64,000 bases of DNA from GCA-2861595 sp035525365 (GTDB lineage Bacteria > Actinomycetota > Acidimicrobiia > Acidimicrobiales > GCA-2861595), in assembly GCA_035525365.1 (NCBI GenBank), contig DATLEK010000105.1, positions 39,850-103,849 of the forward strand, written 5' to 3'. Positions 1-9,600 of the stretch are shown here, one piece after another (the first letter of the stretch is position 1; each line of letters starts with the position of its first letter). The notes beneath the pieces are model-generated. The model saw only the letters and a program-made list of their open reading frames with translations, searched no databases and was not told where the DNA came from. The translations under genes were made by a program, and so were the position numbers.

Positions 1-140
1 AGGACGACGGCTTGGCCGCCAGCCTGGAAGAACACGGTCTCCTCGACCTCTTGTCCGCGCCACCCCAACTCCTCGTAGAAGCGGCGCGCCCGTCGGATGT
101 CCTTGACGCCCAAGGTGACGATGCTGACTCGCTGCTCCAT
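1..140 (-). CDS. VOC-family (glyoxalase/bleomycin resistance) protein, N-terminal fragment at window edge
   Basis: The minus strand reads from an ATG at 140 down to the window edge with no stop, giving about 46 residues. The start MEQRVSIVTLGVKDIRRARR followed by FYEELGW is the classic first beta-alpha unit of vicinal-oxygen-chelate proteins, where a small enzyme or antibiotic-binding protein binds a metal and substrate. The rest of the gene lies outside the window, so metal ligands cannot be checked and no substrate can be named. Confidence 0.75.
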   Translation of the reverse strand, partial: MEQRVSIVTLGVKDIRRARRFYEELGWRGQEVEETVFFQAGGQAVV

Positions 141-449
141 CGGGTGAGGGTAGGTCCGAGGGCGACCAAGCCGCTCACATGTGCCGGAGAGCGCGCTCGG
201 GCGGCCGGGCGCGCTGGAGCCGGACCCGGGAGCCGGGTCGCTCCGAAGATGAGATCGCGCTGGCCGACGAGCCGCGCGAGCCGGCTTTATGCCGGTGCGT
301 AGACATCCGGCTAAGCGGCATCTGCTTCGACTGCACATGGATGTCGATGAGATGGCGCGTTCTACGACGCCGGTGTGTGCTCGTCGCTTCGACTGTGCTT
401 CGCGGACACCGCCTCCGCCACGAGTGTCCAACGAAACGCCCGTGTCACT
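141..449. other. intergenic, nothing recognised
   Basis: About 310 bases between the divergent VOC fragment and the 3' end of the broken hydrolase. Short open frames here have no recognisable family and no convincing ribosome binding site. Confidence 0.5.
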
Positions 450-1285
450 TCATGGACGGACCGACTCGAGGAAGGAGATCACTTCCGTGGCAACGGCGTC
501 GGGGGCGACGATCGGGGCGAAGTGCCCGATACCCGGGATCTCGCGGACGCGTCCGTCGACAACGTGCTGGGCGACGTGATGCGCTGAATCGGTGAACCAG
601 GGGTTCAATGCGGTTTTCTCGGCCAGTAGAACCATGACCGGGGCATCGACCGCTCCGAGCACCTCGGGGGCAGTCGCGTCGGGACCCGCGTATGCCATGC
701 TCTGCTGGACCTCTTGCAGCAGCAGCGGCCAGATGCCAGCTTGCCGTTCCAGGTACGCCGCATCAAGGCCATCGAACTCGTTCTCGTTGCAGACGTAGCG
801 GTGGAAGATGCGTGACGCTTCGACCAGTTTGCCCTCGGCCACCGCCGCACCCACCTTCTCCAACATCGCAACCTGGCGGGAGAGGTCCTCTTCTCCCATC
901 AAGGGCCACACCGAGGGCTCGAACGGAGCCACGGCGACCACGGCGTCGCTGTGCGCTCCCGCGCCGAGAGCGAGCGAGGCACCATCCGACCAACCCGTCA
1001 GGCAGCCGGCTCTGCGATGCTGTCGACGAATGCGTTGATGTCCTCCTGCAAACGAGGGGGTGAGTGGTCTGGATTGTCGCCGGACGGTTCGCGACCGCGG
1101 ATGCTCGGCAGGTAGCAGGTGAACCTCTCGGCGAGGTGGGGCAGCAGCGCCTCGAAGGCGATGTCTGGGTCCACGCCCGGCGGCTGAACCAGGACCAGTG
1201 GTGGCCCGTCTCCAAACACTCGGCCGGCGATCTCGGTACCGTCGGCAGACCTGGCTCGGTGGATCCGGTTTTCGCTCATGGGCAT
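450..1285 (-). pseudogene. alpha/beta hydrolase interrupted by a frameshift
   Basis: Two minus-strand frames complete each other. The first (from 1285 or 1279, after an AAGGGA-like site) encodes an N-terminal hydrolase half beginning MSENRIHRARSADGTEIAG and reaching the segment FVDSIAEPAA near 1000. The second continues at once with the nucleophile elbow G-W-S-D-G and ends with a catalytic-His motif GIGHFAP near 480. Joined, they make a normal alpha/beta hydrolase of about 275 residues with Ser and His in the expected order. The two frames differ by one base, so there is a single indel around 1000-1015. It may be a real pseudogene or an assembly error. The substrate is unknown. Confidence 0.75.
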
Positions 1286-1755
1286 GTCCCTTCGCACGGT
1301 GATCCTCGGTGACCATCATGATCGATCGCCGGGTGAGCCGGCTCGTTTCGTTGCTTCCCGTCCGCTCCTGAGCCCTACGGAACGCCTCCACACGACACGG
1401 CGCAGCCGAGTTACGTTTCAAAGAGCGTGTCAGCTCTGACGGGGACGGTCACCTTCAGTAGCCGGCTGCTCCAGCGACCGAGGACATACGTGCCGCTCGT
1501 GAGCGACCGCGTCGACTCGGCCGTCGAGACGGCCGACGGCGCGCCCGGCACGCCTATCAACCGGTCGCGCTGGCCTCGACGACGCGCGACCCGGCAATCG
1601 GTTCGCCATCTAGTACGTGCTTCCGTATGAGTTCTCGAGGCCGACGGCCCCGATTGGCCGGCGGACCGGCGACGAGGCGCACGGCCCTTGCCAGGCGCGC
1701 TCGCGGTCGTTAATGTCACCATCAGTAGAGCGGCTCACCAGTGAAGGAGGTCAGC
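1286..1755. other. intergenic, no gene recognised
   Basis: About 470 bases between the divergent hydrolase and DUF1326 genes. Presumably it holds promoters for both, but no clear -10/-35 pair stands out. The only clear signal is the ribosome binding site GAAGGAGG at 1743-1750, which sets the next start. Confidence 0.5.
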
Positions 1756-2400
1756 ATGCCCGAGGTTCCGGCCTGGCGTCTGAGCGGAGACTGGTTCGAC
1801 GCCTGCAATTGCAACATCCCGTGCCCGTGCACCTTCGCCCAGGCGCCGACGTTCGAGGACTGCGATGGAATCAACTTCTTCCACATCCGCGAGGGACACT
1901 ACGGCGACGTGACGATCGACGGGCTGAACGTCCTTGCCCTGCTCTCGTTCAGGGGCAACATCTGGGCCGGGGAGACGAAGATGGCCTTTGGCGCCTACTT
2001 CGACGAAAGCGCAGACGAGCGCCAGCGGGAGGCGCTGCAAATGATCTTCAGCGGCCAGGCGGGCGGGTGGCCTGCGGCCCTCGCCGACCTCATCGGCGAC
2101 ATGCGCGGCGTCGAGTTCGCTCCCATCGAGTTCTCCATGTCGGACGACCTCGGGTGGTGGGAGGCGCGGATTCCGGGCCGGGTCGAGGCCCGGGGCGAGG
2201 CCCTGACCGGTCCGACCACCCCGCCGGGAGCTCGAGTCGAGATCCACAACGCTCCGGGAAGTGAGGTGGGCCCTGGCACGGTAACGATTCAGGGGACGGC
2301 CGTCACCGATCGGGCTGAGGGTTTCGGCTTCCAATGGGACCGCACGGGCCAGTCGAGCAAGTACATCCGCTTCGAATGGAGCGGACCCGACGAGTCGTGA
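1756..2400 (+). CDS. DUF1326 protein with N-terminal Cys cluster
   Basis: A 214-residue cytoplasmic-looking protein of the DUF1326 family (COG5588). The start at 1756 is chosen because GAAGGAGG lies 6 bases upstream; a GTG at 1741 is in frame but has no site. Near the N terminus is W-F-D-A-C-N-C-N-I-P-C-P-C, four cysteines in seven residues, which is the family signature and a plausible metal-binding site. No membrane segments. It overlaps or abuts the DUF2182 membrane protein. These two uncharacterised families occur together elsewhere, which suggests a joint metal or redox role; that role is inference. Confidence 0.85.
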   Translation: MPEVPAWRLSGDWFDACNCNIPCPCTFAQAPTFEDCDGINFFHIREGHYGDVTIDGLNVLALLSFRGNIWAGETKMAFGAYFDESADERQREALQMIFSGQAGGWPAALADLIGDMRGVEFAPIEFSMSDDLGWWEARIPGRVEARGEALTGPTTPPGARVEIHNAPGSEVGPGTVTIQGTAVTDRAEGFGFQWDRTGQSSKYIRFEWSGPDES

Positions 2401-3224
2401 GCCGGCAGCTGACGACGGCGGCAGGGACAACAACTCGCCCTCCCGACACCATCGTGGCGTGCACGCTGCTCGTGCTGGCCGGGCTCGCCTGGGCGGGCAC
2501 CGCACAAATGGCCGCGCCGGATATGCGGCGGGGGCTGCTGACCGGGGCGGGGTCCGGGAGCTCCATGTCATCCGACTCGATGTCGACGATGGCGCTTGAC
2601 GTCTCCGTCGTGGCGATCGCCCTCTTCTTGCTGACGTGGATGGTGATGATGGCTGCGATGATGTTGCCGGCCGTCGCGCCCGTGGTGGCCGTGTTCGATG
2701 GCTGGGTGCGCCGGACCGGGCGGTCGCGATGGGCGACGGTGGCGTTCGTGGGTGGGTACCTTCTGGCCTGGAGCCTCACCGGCCTGGTGGCGTACGGCGC
2801 CGTCGCGTACTTCCAGTCCCTCGTTCCGTCGGGGCGCGCTGCCCTCCGCTTAGGCGGAGCCCTGCTCATCCTGGCCGGCGCCTACCAGCTCTCGCCGCTC
2901 AAGAGGGTGTGCCTCACTCACTGCCGCACGCCCATGCAGTTCGTCGCCCGTCACGCGACCCGGTTGCGGCAGGGCGGGGCGTCCGCCGCCAGAGTGGGCG
3001 CCCTCCACGGCCTCTACTGCCTGGGCTGCTGTTGGGCCCTCATGATGGTGCTCGTCCTGGTGGGCGTGATGAACGTGGCATGGATGGCGCTGGTGGCCGC
3101 CGTCATCTTCGCCGAGAAGGTATTGCGCCAGGGCGCCCTGGTCGCCCGGGCCGTCTCAGTGCTGCTCGTTGTGGCCGGCGTCGCCCAAGTGCTGTCACCG
3201 CACGCCCTGCCCTCGCTCGCCTGA
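2397..3224 (+). CDS. DUF2182 predicted metal-binding integral membrane protein
   Basis: About 275 residues with five to six hydrophobic segments. The call rests on the Met-rich segment TWMVMMAAMMLPAVAPVV, the cysteine motif LKRVCLTHCRTPM and the GLYCLGCCWALMMVL membrane segment, which are hallmarks of DUF2182 (COG5486). The Cys, His and Met residues inside or beside membrane helices are consistent with copper or other soft-metal handling, but no substrate is known. GTG at 2397 overlaps the DUF1326 stop as GTGA, typical of translational coupling. An ATG at 2376 in the same frame is an alternative start. Confidence 0.85.
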   Translation: MSRQLTTAAGTTTRPPDTIVACTLLVLAGLAWAGTAQMAAPDMRRGLLTGAGSGSSMSSDSMSTMALDVSVVAIALFLLTWMVMMAAMMLPAVAPVVAVFDGWVRRTGRSRWATVAFVGGYLLAWSLTGLVAYGAVAYFQSLVPSGRAALRLGGALLILAGAYQLSPLKRVCLTHCRTPMQFVARHATRLRQGGASAARVGALHGLYCLGCCWALMMVLVLVGVMNVAWMALVAAVIFAEKVLRQGALVARAVSVLLVVAGVAQVLSPHALPSLA

Positions 3225-3379
3225 GCGGCGGTGGGTCGGCCAAACAGGCTTCGTTCACCAGCATTCTGGACGGCCGGCGATCCGACGAGCTCCCCGACTT
3301 CGAGGCCGCTCACGATCACCAGTTCGGCGTGACACCTGACGCCCGGCAATAGTCGCGGCTCGTCGTGTAGGGCTTCCTG

Positions 3380-3832
3380 TCAGCCGGCGTTGAGGGTCGC
3401 CTCCTCGATGGCAGCCAGCATGCTCCGAAAGTTTGCGCTCAGCATCCTGTCGATCACGGGACCGGTCACTCGACCCACCGGGCCGCCCCTGGGCACATAC
3501 CGGTAGTCGAAAGTGATCGCTGTTCCGTCACCGTCGGGTTCAAGGGTGAGTCTGGCTTCGGCCTGCTTGAACGGCACGAGAGCGGATGGCTGATTCGTGG
3601 TGGCGAGCGTGCGCCCCTCCTCCCAGGCGGTGACCGTTTCGACCAATGCGCCGATCGGCTTCAGGTCTACCTGGCGGCGGGCACCCACGCCGTGCGTCTG
3701 GTCGCCGATGGGTCGAGAGGCCTTAAGGCCACCCCAGTGGTCCGCCAGGTTCGGGAAATCAGCGACCACGGCCCAGACAGAAGCACAAGACGCGGCCACT
3801 TGTCGTCGCACGGTGAGGTGGCGTTCGGCCAT
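3380..3832 (-). CDS. SRPBCC-fold (polyketide cyclase/dehydrase-like) protein
   Basis: 150 residues of the START/SRPBCC helix-grip family. The N terminus has the usual beta strand (HLTVRRQVAASCASVWAVVADFPNLADHWGG), followed by alternating strands (TAITFDYRYVP) and a long C-terminal helix (DRMLSANFRSMLAAIEEATL). Such proteins bind a hydrophobic ligand in a central cavity. An AGGAG sits about 9 bases upstream of the ATG at 3832. It converges with the DUF2182 gene across 155 non-coding bases. Function is not predictable further. Confidence 0.8.
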   Translation of the reverse strand: MAERHLTVRRQVAASCASVWAVVADFPNLADHWGGLKASRPIGDQTHGVGARRQVDLKPIGALVETVTAWEEGRTLATTNQPSALVPFKQAEARLTLEPDGDGTAITFDYRYVPRGGPVGRVTGPVIDRMLSANFRSMLAAIEEATLNAG

Positions 3833-4281
3833 GACGATCGCTCCTGAGCTGCAGGCGTAGTACTGACGGGGAGGGCGACAACGAATCTACCCGGCGGTTA
3901 TCGAACCGTCGAGGAATGGCCCGCTGACTGTTGAAGTTCGGCGGGGCCCGCTCCGGCGTCTCTACTTTGACCCCTCATCTTGCGGCAGCAAATGGCGGCC
4001 GAGGCATCGGAATTGGCTCATCGCGGCATGCTGTCCGTCGCCGGTGAAAGACACGCGGATGCCACGAGGATCACCCGTGTATTAGGCGATAGGGGCGCCG
4101 GGAATGGGGAATGTCGACGGGATTCGGCGCTCCCGTTCGGTGCTCGCCGATGGCGTGGCGGTCGATTCTTCGCTGTGGGCGGTGTTCAACCAACGCCGAT
4201 GATCCCGAGCCGATCCCAGAGGTCGTCGACCCAACTGGCCGCAGACCGCCGCCCGGGAGGGCGTCTGCCGCCTCGGCGCTC
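3833..4281. other. intergenic, no gene recognised
   Basis: About 450 bases between two minus-strand genes. Open frames here are short and show no family. The part next to the kinase stop (4180-4280) can be read on the minus strand as an extension of kinase-like composition, but it lies beyond a TGA and is not claimed as a gene. Confidence 0.45.
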
Positions 4282-5142
4282 TCAGATGTAGCGGCGCATG
4301 GCGGCCACGGCAGACGTCCCGTAGCTACCCCCGAAGAGAACGGCGTGCACGAGCAGCGGCAGCGCCTGCCACAGCTCGACACGCTCCTCGTGGCCGTCTG
4401 CGAGCGGCATGCACTCCTCGTAGGCGGCGAGGAAGGTGGGGGCCGGCGCGCCGAAGAGGCGCAGCATGGCGAGGTCGATCTCGCGGTGGCCGCCATAGGC
4501 GGCGGGATCGATGAGCCACGGGCGGCCGCCGACGTCGGCCAACACGTTGCCGCTCCACAGGTCGCCGTGCAGGCGGGCCGGCGGCTCCGGCGGCCCGGCC
4601 AGCTCTGGGAGCCGGGACGCGAGGGCGTCGAGCACGCCGACCCCGCCAGGTGGGAGTGCCCCTCGGTCGCACGCCATGCGCGCGACAGGCTCCAGGCGCC
4701 GAGTCAGGTAGAACGACGGCCAGTCGTCGCACGGGTCATTGGGAAGGGTGAGGGGACCCAAAACGAGATCATGCGCGCCGCCGAACTCCGGCGCACCGGC
4801 GGCGTGGAGGGCGGCCAACCCGCGGCCGAGCTGCTCGTCCGTGGCCGGGATCCGGCGCCCGGCGTCGACCCAGGCCAGGGCGAGGAAGCGGGGTGCCCCC
4901 GGGTCGTCGGCGACGGCCAGCACGTCGGGCACGGGCAGGGCGCCCGGCTCGGCCAGCCACTCCAGGCCCTCGGCCTCGCGGGTGTACGCATACGGCGCCG
5001 CGTCCGCTGCAGTCTTCACGAAGACCCGCGACCCGTCGGCCAGTACAGCTGCGTACGCATCGTTGAGGTCCCCGCCGGCGATCCCTCGCAGGTCGGCGAG
5101 CGGAGCGCCGAGCGCTTCGACGAGGGCGTCAGCGAGGTGCAC
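4282..5142 (-). CDS. fructosamine kinase / aminoglycoside-phosphotransferase-fold kinase
   Basis: 286 residues from a GTG at 5142, which overlaps the phosphatase stop by 14 bases. It has the kinase-like fold: a glycine turn G-G-D-L-N-D-A-Y near residue 25, the ATP-binding lysine in VFVKTAA, the catalytic loop LHGDLWSGNVL, the Mg-binding LIDPAAYGG, then EIDLAML. This is the pattern of fructosamine-3-kinase homologues. Bacterial members often sit beside a low-molecular-weight phosphatase and phosphorylate ribulosamines or erythrulosamines in protein deglycation. The same pairing here supports that role, though the true substrate is inferred. Confidence 0.85.
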   Translation of the reverse strand: MHLADALVEALGAPLADLRGIAGGDLNDAYAAVLADGSRVFVKTAADAAPYAYTREAEGLEWLAEPGALPVPDVLAVADDPGAPRFLALAWVDAGRRIPATDEQLGRGLAALHAAGAPEFGGAHDLVLGPLTLPNDPCDDWPSFYLTRRLEPVARMACDRGALPPGGVGVLDALASRLPELAGPPEPPARLHGDLWSGNVLADVGGRPWLIDPAAYGGHREIDLAMLRLFGAPAPTFLAAYEECMPLADGHEERVELWQALPLLVHAVLFGGSYGTSAVAAMRRYI

Positions 5143-5617
5143 GAAGCTGGGCGAGGAGCCCGACGCAGGCCGCGTCCACCAGGTCGATAACCCGGTCGAA
5201 GCCGTCGCCTGCCTCGCCGAAGTACGGATCGGGCACGTCGAGATCGAGCCCGCGGGCCGACTCGGGGTCGAACTCCCGCAGCAGCCGGACCTTGGCGCGA
5301 TGGGAATCGGTCCGCGCCAGGCGACGGAGGGCGCGCACGTTGTCGGCATCGCATGCCAGCACGAGGTCAAAGTCGTCGAAGTCGCGCGCGGACACCTGCC
5401 TCGCCGCGCCGCCGACCTGCAGGCCATGCCTTGCACCGGCTGCGACCGACCGGGGATCGGGCGGCCCCCCGACGTGCCAGCCGCCCGTGCCTGCACTGTC
5501 GACCAGGATCTCGTCCTCCAACCCCGCCTCGAGCACCCGAAGCCGCATGACTGCCTCCGCCGTCGGCGAACGGCAGATGTTGCCCATGCAGACGAAGAGG
5601 ATCCGGGTGGGGGCCAC
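5129..5617 (-). CDS. low-molecular-weight protein-tyrosine-phosphatase-like enzyme
   Basis: 162 residues starting at a GTG. The P-loop C-M-G-N-I-C-R-S at residues 10-17 places the nucleophile at Cys10 and the phosphate-binding Arg at 16. The general-acid segment D-V-P-D-P-Y-F-G is near residue 127. Length and motif order are normal for the family. The gene is upstream of, and overlaps, the fructosamine-kinase homologue. Members in this context have been assigned sugar-amine 5-phosphatase activity, so a deglycation role is as likely as tyrosine dephosphorylation. Confidence 0.9.
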   Translation of the reverse strand: MAPTRILFVCMGNICRSPTAEAVMRLRVLEAGLEDEILVDSAGTGGWHVGGPPDPRSVAAGARHGLQVGGAARQVSARDFDDFDLVLACDADNVRALRRLARTDSHRAKVRLLREFDPESARGLDLDVPDPYFGEAGDGFDRVIDLVDAACVGLLAQLRAPR

Positions 5618-6114
5618 GACTGGGCACCCTATCGAGCACCCTCATCGGCTCGACCTGCCTGCGCCGATACGCTCGCCGGTTGCCTGGGGAGGATGGGACC
5701 ACCGGACACGGGCGGCAGGCACGGCGCTCGGCTCGCCGTCTCCACCGGTCCAACCCTTGCGCGCACGGGGACAGTAGCCCGAGCGGATCGAGGTCTCACT
5801 CGGGAGCGGAGCGGCGGCTCGAGGGCTGAGCCGCGTGCTCACTGCCGTCGACTTCGACAGGTCTGGCTGGCGCACACCGCACCCGGAGCGCTGGCGAGCG
5901 AAGGTCTGGCCGTCTCCGCTGGCGGACGTCGTGCATCGAGGTCTCGCAGCGCTCCCCGGTCCCCTGCCCGATTCTCTTCGTCTGCTCCGCCATGGCCCTG
6001 GTGGAACCGTGGCCTGCTCTCCGGATGCGCGATCCTGCGATCGTGCTCGTCTCGGCGACGCGCGACCCGGCATTCGCCGCTCTCGGAACGGGCCAAAGGT
6101 GTGATGCTTCCGGT
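5618..6114. other. intergenic, no gene recognised
   Basis: About 500 bases upstream of the phosphatase operon. Several overlapping open frames exist on both strands, but they are Arg/Pro/Ser-rich shadow frames without motifs. A promoter for the minus-strand operon must lie near 5620-5700, but no clear hexamers were seen. Confidence 0.45.
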
Positions 6115-6486
6115 ATGGGTGAGCGCACGGAGGTCATCAACCTCGGGTTCGTGGTTGCTGATGCGGAGGCACCGAAGTTGACGATGGGCAAGCAGCACCT
6201 GACGATGGAGTTCCTCGACTGGAGGGACAGTCGGGTGACAGTCCACTTCGCCGACTGCATCGCTCTCCGATGGCAGGCAGGAGGCCGAACGATTCGTTGA
6301 CGAGGCCGACCGCTACGACTCGACCGTCCTGGTTCACGACTCCGAGTGGCTTCGGGAGCATGAGCGCCAAGGCCACACACACATGGGAGGCAGGCAGTTT
6401 CGCCACCTGAAGCTGAACTTCACGCAGCAGGGCAACTCGACGTGCTCTGTACCGCGCTCGAGGTCAAGAGCGAGGAGCACGCCTAA
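6115..6486 (+). pseudogene. small conserved-looking gene with two frameshifts
   Basis: Three frames line up into one plausible protein of about 120 residues. The first part starts at ATG 6115 (MGERTEVINLGFVVADAEAP) and runs to near 6265. The second begins QEAERFVDEADRYDS and runs to about 6425. The third ends LDVLCTALEVKSEEHA at the TAA 6484-6486. Each piece is rich in ordinary protein composition, whereas the read-through of each frame turns Arg/Ser-rich. I do not recognise the family. Two indels suggest true decay at the edge of the neighbouring mobile region. Confidence 0.45.
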
Positions 6487-6690
6487 GTGAACGCCGATCG
6501 CGCGGAGGTCGACCGTCCCCTATCGCGCGGACATACTCGCGTGGGGCCTGCGGCGAAAGTGCCGGTAAGGGACACCACATATCAGCGTTTGACATCGCTG
6601 TTGCGGGAGAGACCCGAAGCCAGAGCACCAGTCTCGTCCTGGAGCGGAGGGCGGAGGGATGTGCATGCGACCGTTCACGAATGCTTGTGC

Positions 6691-9600
6691 TCACCGGACG
6701 TCAAATTCGTACCCTGCGGGTGGAGCAGTCGCCCGCTGTCGTCGTAGGGGATCGTGAGTCTCCACCAAGGTTCTATTGGTCGCGTCCAGGCCGGTAATCA
6801 CGCCTGCTGCGGCAGCGTCCCAACGGCGGGCTGCGGCGGGACGACTGGGTCGGGGCCCAAGGCGCTCCAGCACCGCCGCGGGTGGCTTGGCACGAAGCAT
6901 GTGGACAAGCTGGACCCGCCGAGCGGCGGCGGCATGGCGCACCGCCTTGCGGTCCTCCAGCTCGGGCGTGTAGTTGACCAACCACACCTCCCGTTCCCGG
7001 CGGAGTGTCCGGAGGCTCGCCACTTCCTCCTCCGTGAGCTGGATGGCGGCATCGATCCAGGAGGTGGTGTCCCTGCCGCCGCTTTTTGATGGGTTCAGTG
7101 GCCCGTCCCTCCGTTGGCGACGTAGGAGGGACTGGAGGCGACGCTCCGCTGCAGCCAGCGCAAGGTCGACCGGGGGCGGCTCACTGGCGAGCAAAGCGTC
7201 CAGAGCCTCACCACGAGCGGAGAGCTCACCAAGGCTGACACCCGCCAATTGGACACCGGTGCCTGGAGACGGGCCTGCGGCATGGGCCAAGCGACCGGCT
7301 CCTCGCCTGGCGAGCGCCTCTACGACGGTGTCGGTGTCGGTGAGCTCGGCGGTGGTGCCATGACTTTCGTCCTCCTCCATCTCGCCCTCGACCAGGAACA
7401 GCTCGGTCGAACGACGCGCCCGTGTAAGAGCGACGTAGCCCTCCTCAAACGACGAGGCGTCGGTCGGGTGGTAGAAGGCTGACTCCAGCGTGGCTCCCTG
7501 TAGCCCGTAGGTGGTGCGGGCATACGCGTGCTCTACGGCACCCGTGGCGACGTAAGTGGCCGGCAGGCGGATCTCGCCTTCGGCCTCAAAGCTCACGACC
7601 AGCTCCGCTCCTTGTTGGTCGACTCCCACCACCCGCCCGACGCTTCCGTTCTTGACGAAGTCGGCCCCGGGACCACGAAGGCGTCGGTCGTTGAGCCTCG
7701 TGACCACCTCGTCGCCCACCTGGAACTCGCGCCCGGCGGCGACCAGCACTTCACCGTGAACTTCGCCGACGCCGATCAGCAGTGCTCTGGCCCGCTCGTT
7801 CAGGGCCGACCGCGCCGCATTGGTGCCCGCCACCATGGGGTCTCGCCGCCCCTCGCAGCGTGCAGCGAACCAGGCGGCGGCCATGGCGTCGTAGCTCTCG
7901 GCGGCAGTGGCCGAGCGGGTCAACTTGCCGTCCTCGTCGTAGGAGGCAACCGCCTCCGCCACATGGCCCTCCCGATAGGCGGAGATGGCCTCGCGCTCCT
8001 TGGGGTCGAGCTGGCGGTGGTTGGCTTTGAGCATGACTACTTCTTCGCCGGCACGGGCCACGACGGCGGCGAAGATGCCGCCGGCCTCCACGGCTCCGTG
8101 CTGATCTGGATCACCAATGAGGCGAAGCGCCCCGCCGGAACGTTCGGCGTGGTCGAGGAGGCGGGCGAGAAGGCGCGTCGGTGCCATGGAGGCTTCGTCA
8201 ATGATGACCACCGAACCAGGAGCCAGGCCGCCATCGCGTGGGTCATCGAGCTCCATCAGCAGGCGAGCGATGGTGCTGGCCGGGCGGCCGGTGCGCCCGC
8301 TGAGGCCGGTGGCGTGATCGAGCTCGGCTGCTGCGGTGGCGCTGAGCGAGCAGCCCACGACCGGCACACCGCTTCGCACCAGCGCCTCAACGCAGGCCGA
8401 GGTGGCTGCCGTCTTGCCCGAGCCTGGGCGGCCACCGATGCCCAGCAGGCCTCGGGCCGAGGTGCACATCGCAACGACCATGTCTCTCTGCTCGTCCGAC
8501 AGATGCGCGTGATCGGCGAGCACGCGATCGAGAACCGCAGGGTCGGCTGCCGGCGTCGGCCGGCTGGGCGCTTCTTCTGCCGCGGCCAGCAGGCGGGCTT
8601 CGAGGCCCACCAATTCAGGTGTGCTGAAGCGCCAGTTCGCCGTGGCCGAGGTAGGCGCCAGCACCACGACCCTGTCGCTGGCCAGGAAGCGGTCGGCCCA
8701 GATCACGAGGGACTCGGCCGACACCGCCTCCCCTGCACTCTCGCATAGAGCTCGGATCACGTCTCGGCGATCGAAGGTGGAGGCGAACTCAGTCACCCCA
8801 TTCGGTCCACCCAGCTCGTCGAGAAGCGCCTCCATGACCTCGGCCGAAGGGGCGACGGGCGCCCGATGGCCAAGGCAGGCGGACAGCCAACCCTTCTTCA
8901 GGTCGAGGCCCTGAGCCTCTGCCCGCCACCGATCCTCCAGGCTCATCACACCGCCGTCATGTTCTTTCCTCGGGCGGGTGGCCAAGGTGGCCGCCTGGTA
9001 GGCGCGAGCCGAGCTGGCGCCCGACTCGGCGACAGCCGCCTCGATGTCGGCCCGGCGCTTGGAGAACATGGCCACCAGCGCCGCCGGTACCCCGGCGATA
9101 TCGGCCCAGCCGTTTCGTACCGGCTCCCATGCAACGCCAAGGCGAGTCGACAGCAGGTGGCGCAACTCGGCCTGGTAGAGGAAGCCCGCCGTCCTGGCGT
9201 GGCGGAAGATCCCTCGGCTGTCCAGGGCCCGCCAGGTGCCGTCGGGCAGACGCGTGAGGTTGGCCACCACGACATGAGTGTGCAGGAGCGGGTCGTCGGC
9301 GCGGCTGGTGCGGTGGTCGAAGGCAGCGGCGACGTAGCCGTCGGTGGCCACGCGGGCTCTGTTGTGCCCCGAGCGAGCCGAAGCAGCCTGGTCCTCCAGA
9401 TAGACAAGGGCGGCGGCCACGGCCTCACGATGAGCCTCACGAATGGCCTCACGAATCTGCTCATCGCCCAGAGCCCAGGCCACGCTCACGCTCTTGGGTG
9501 GGCGGAAGGCCAGGTCGTAGCCGGGACGACGGGCCTTGGGCGCCTGAGTGGCCGCGTAGCGGGCGACCTCGGTGGCTGACACTCGCCAACCCGGTCGCCG

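Noticed and set aside
4739..6181. 480-codon plus-strand frame across the kinase and phosphatase genes
   Set aside because: It lies opposite two genes with full catalytic motifs and its sequence is Arg/Pro/Ser-rich without any family pattern.
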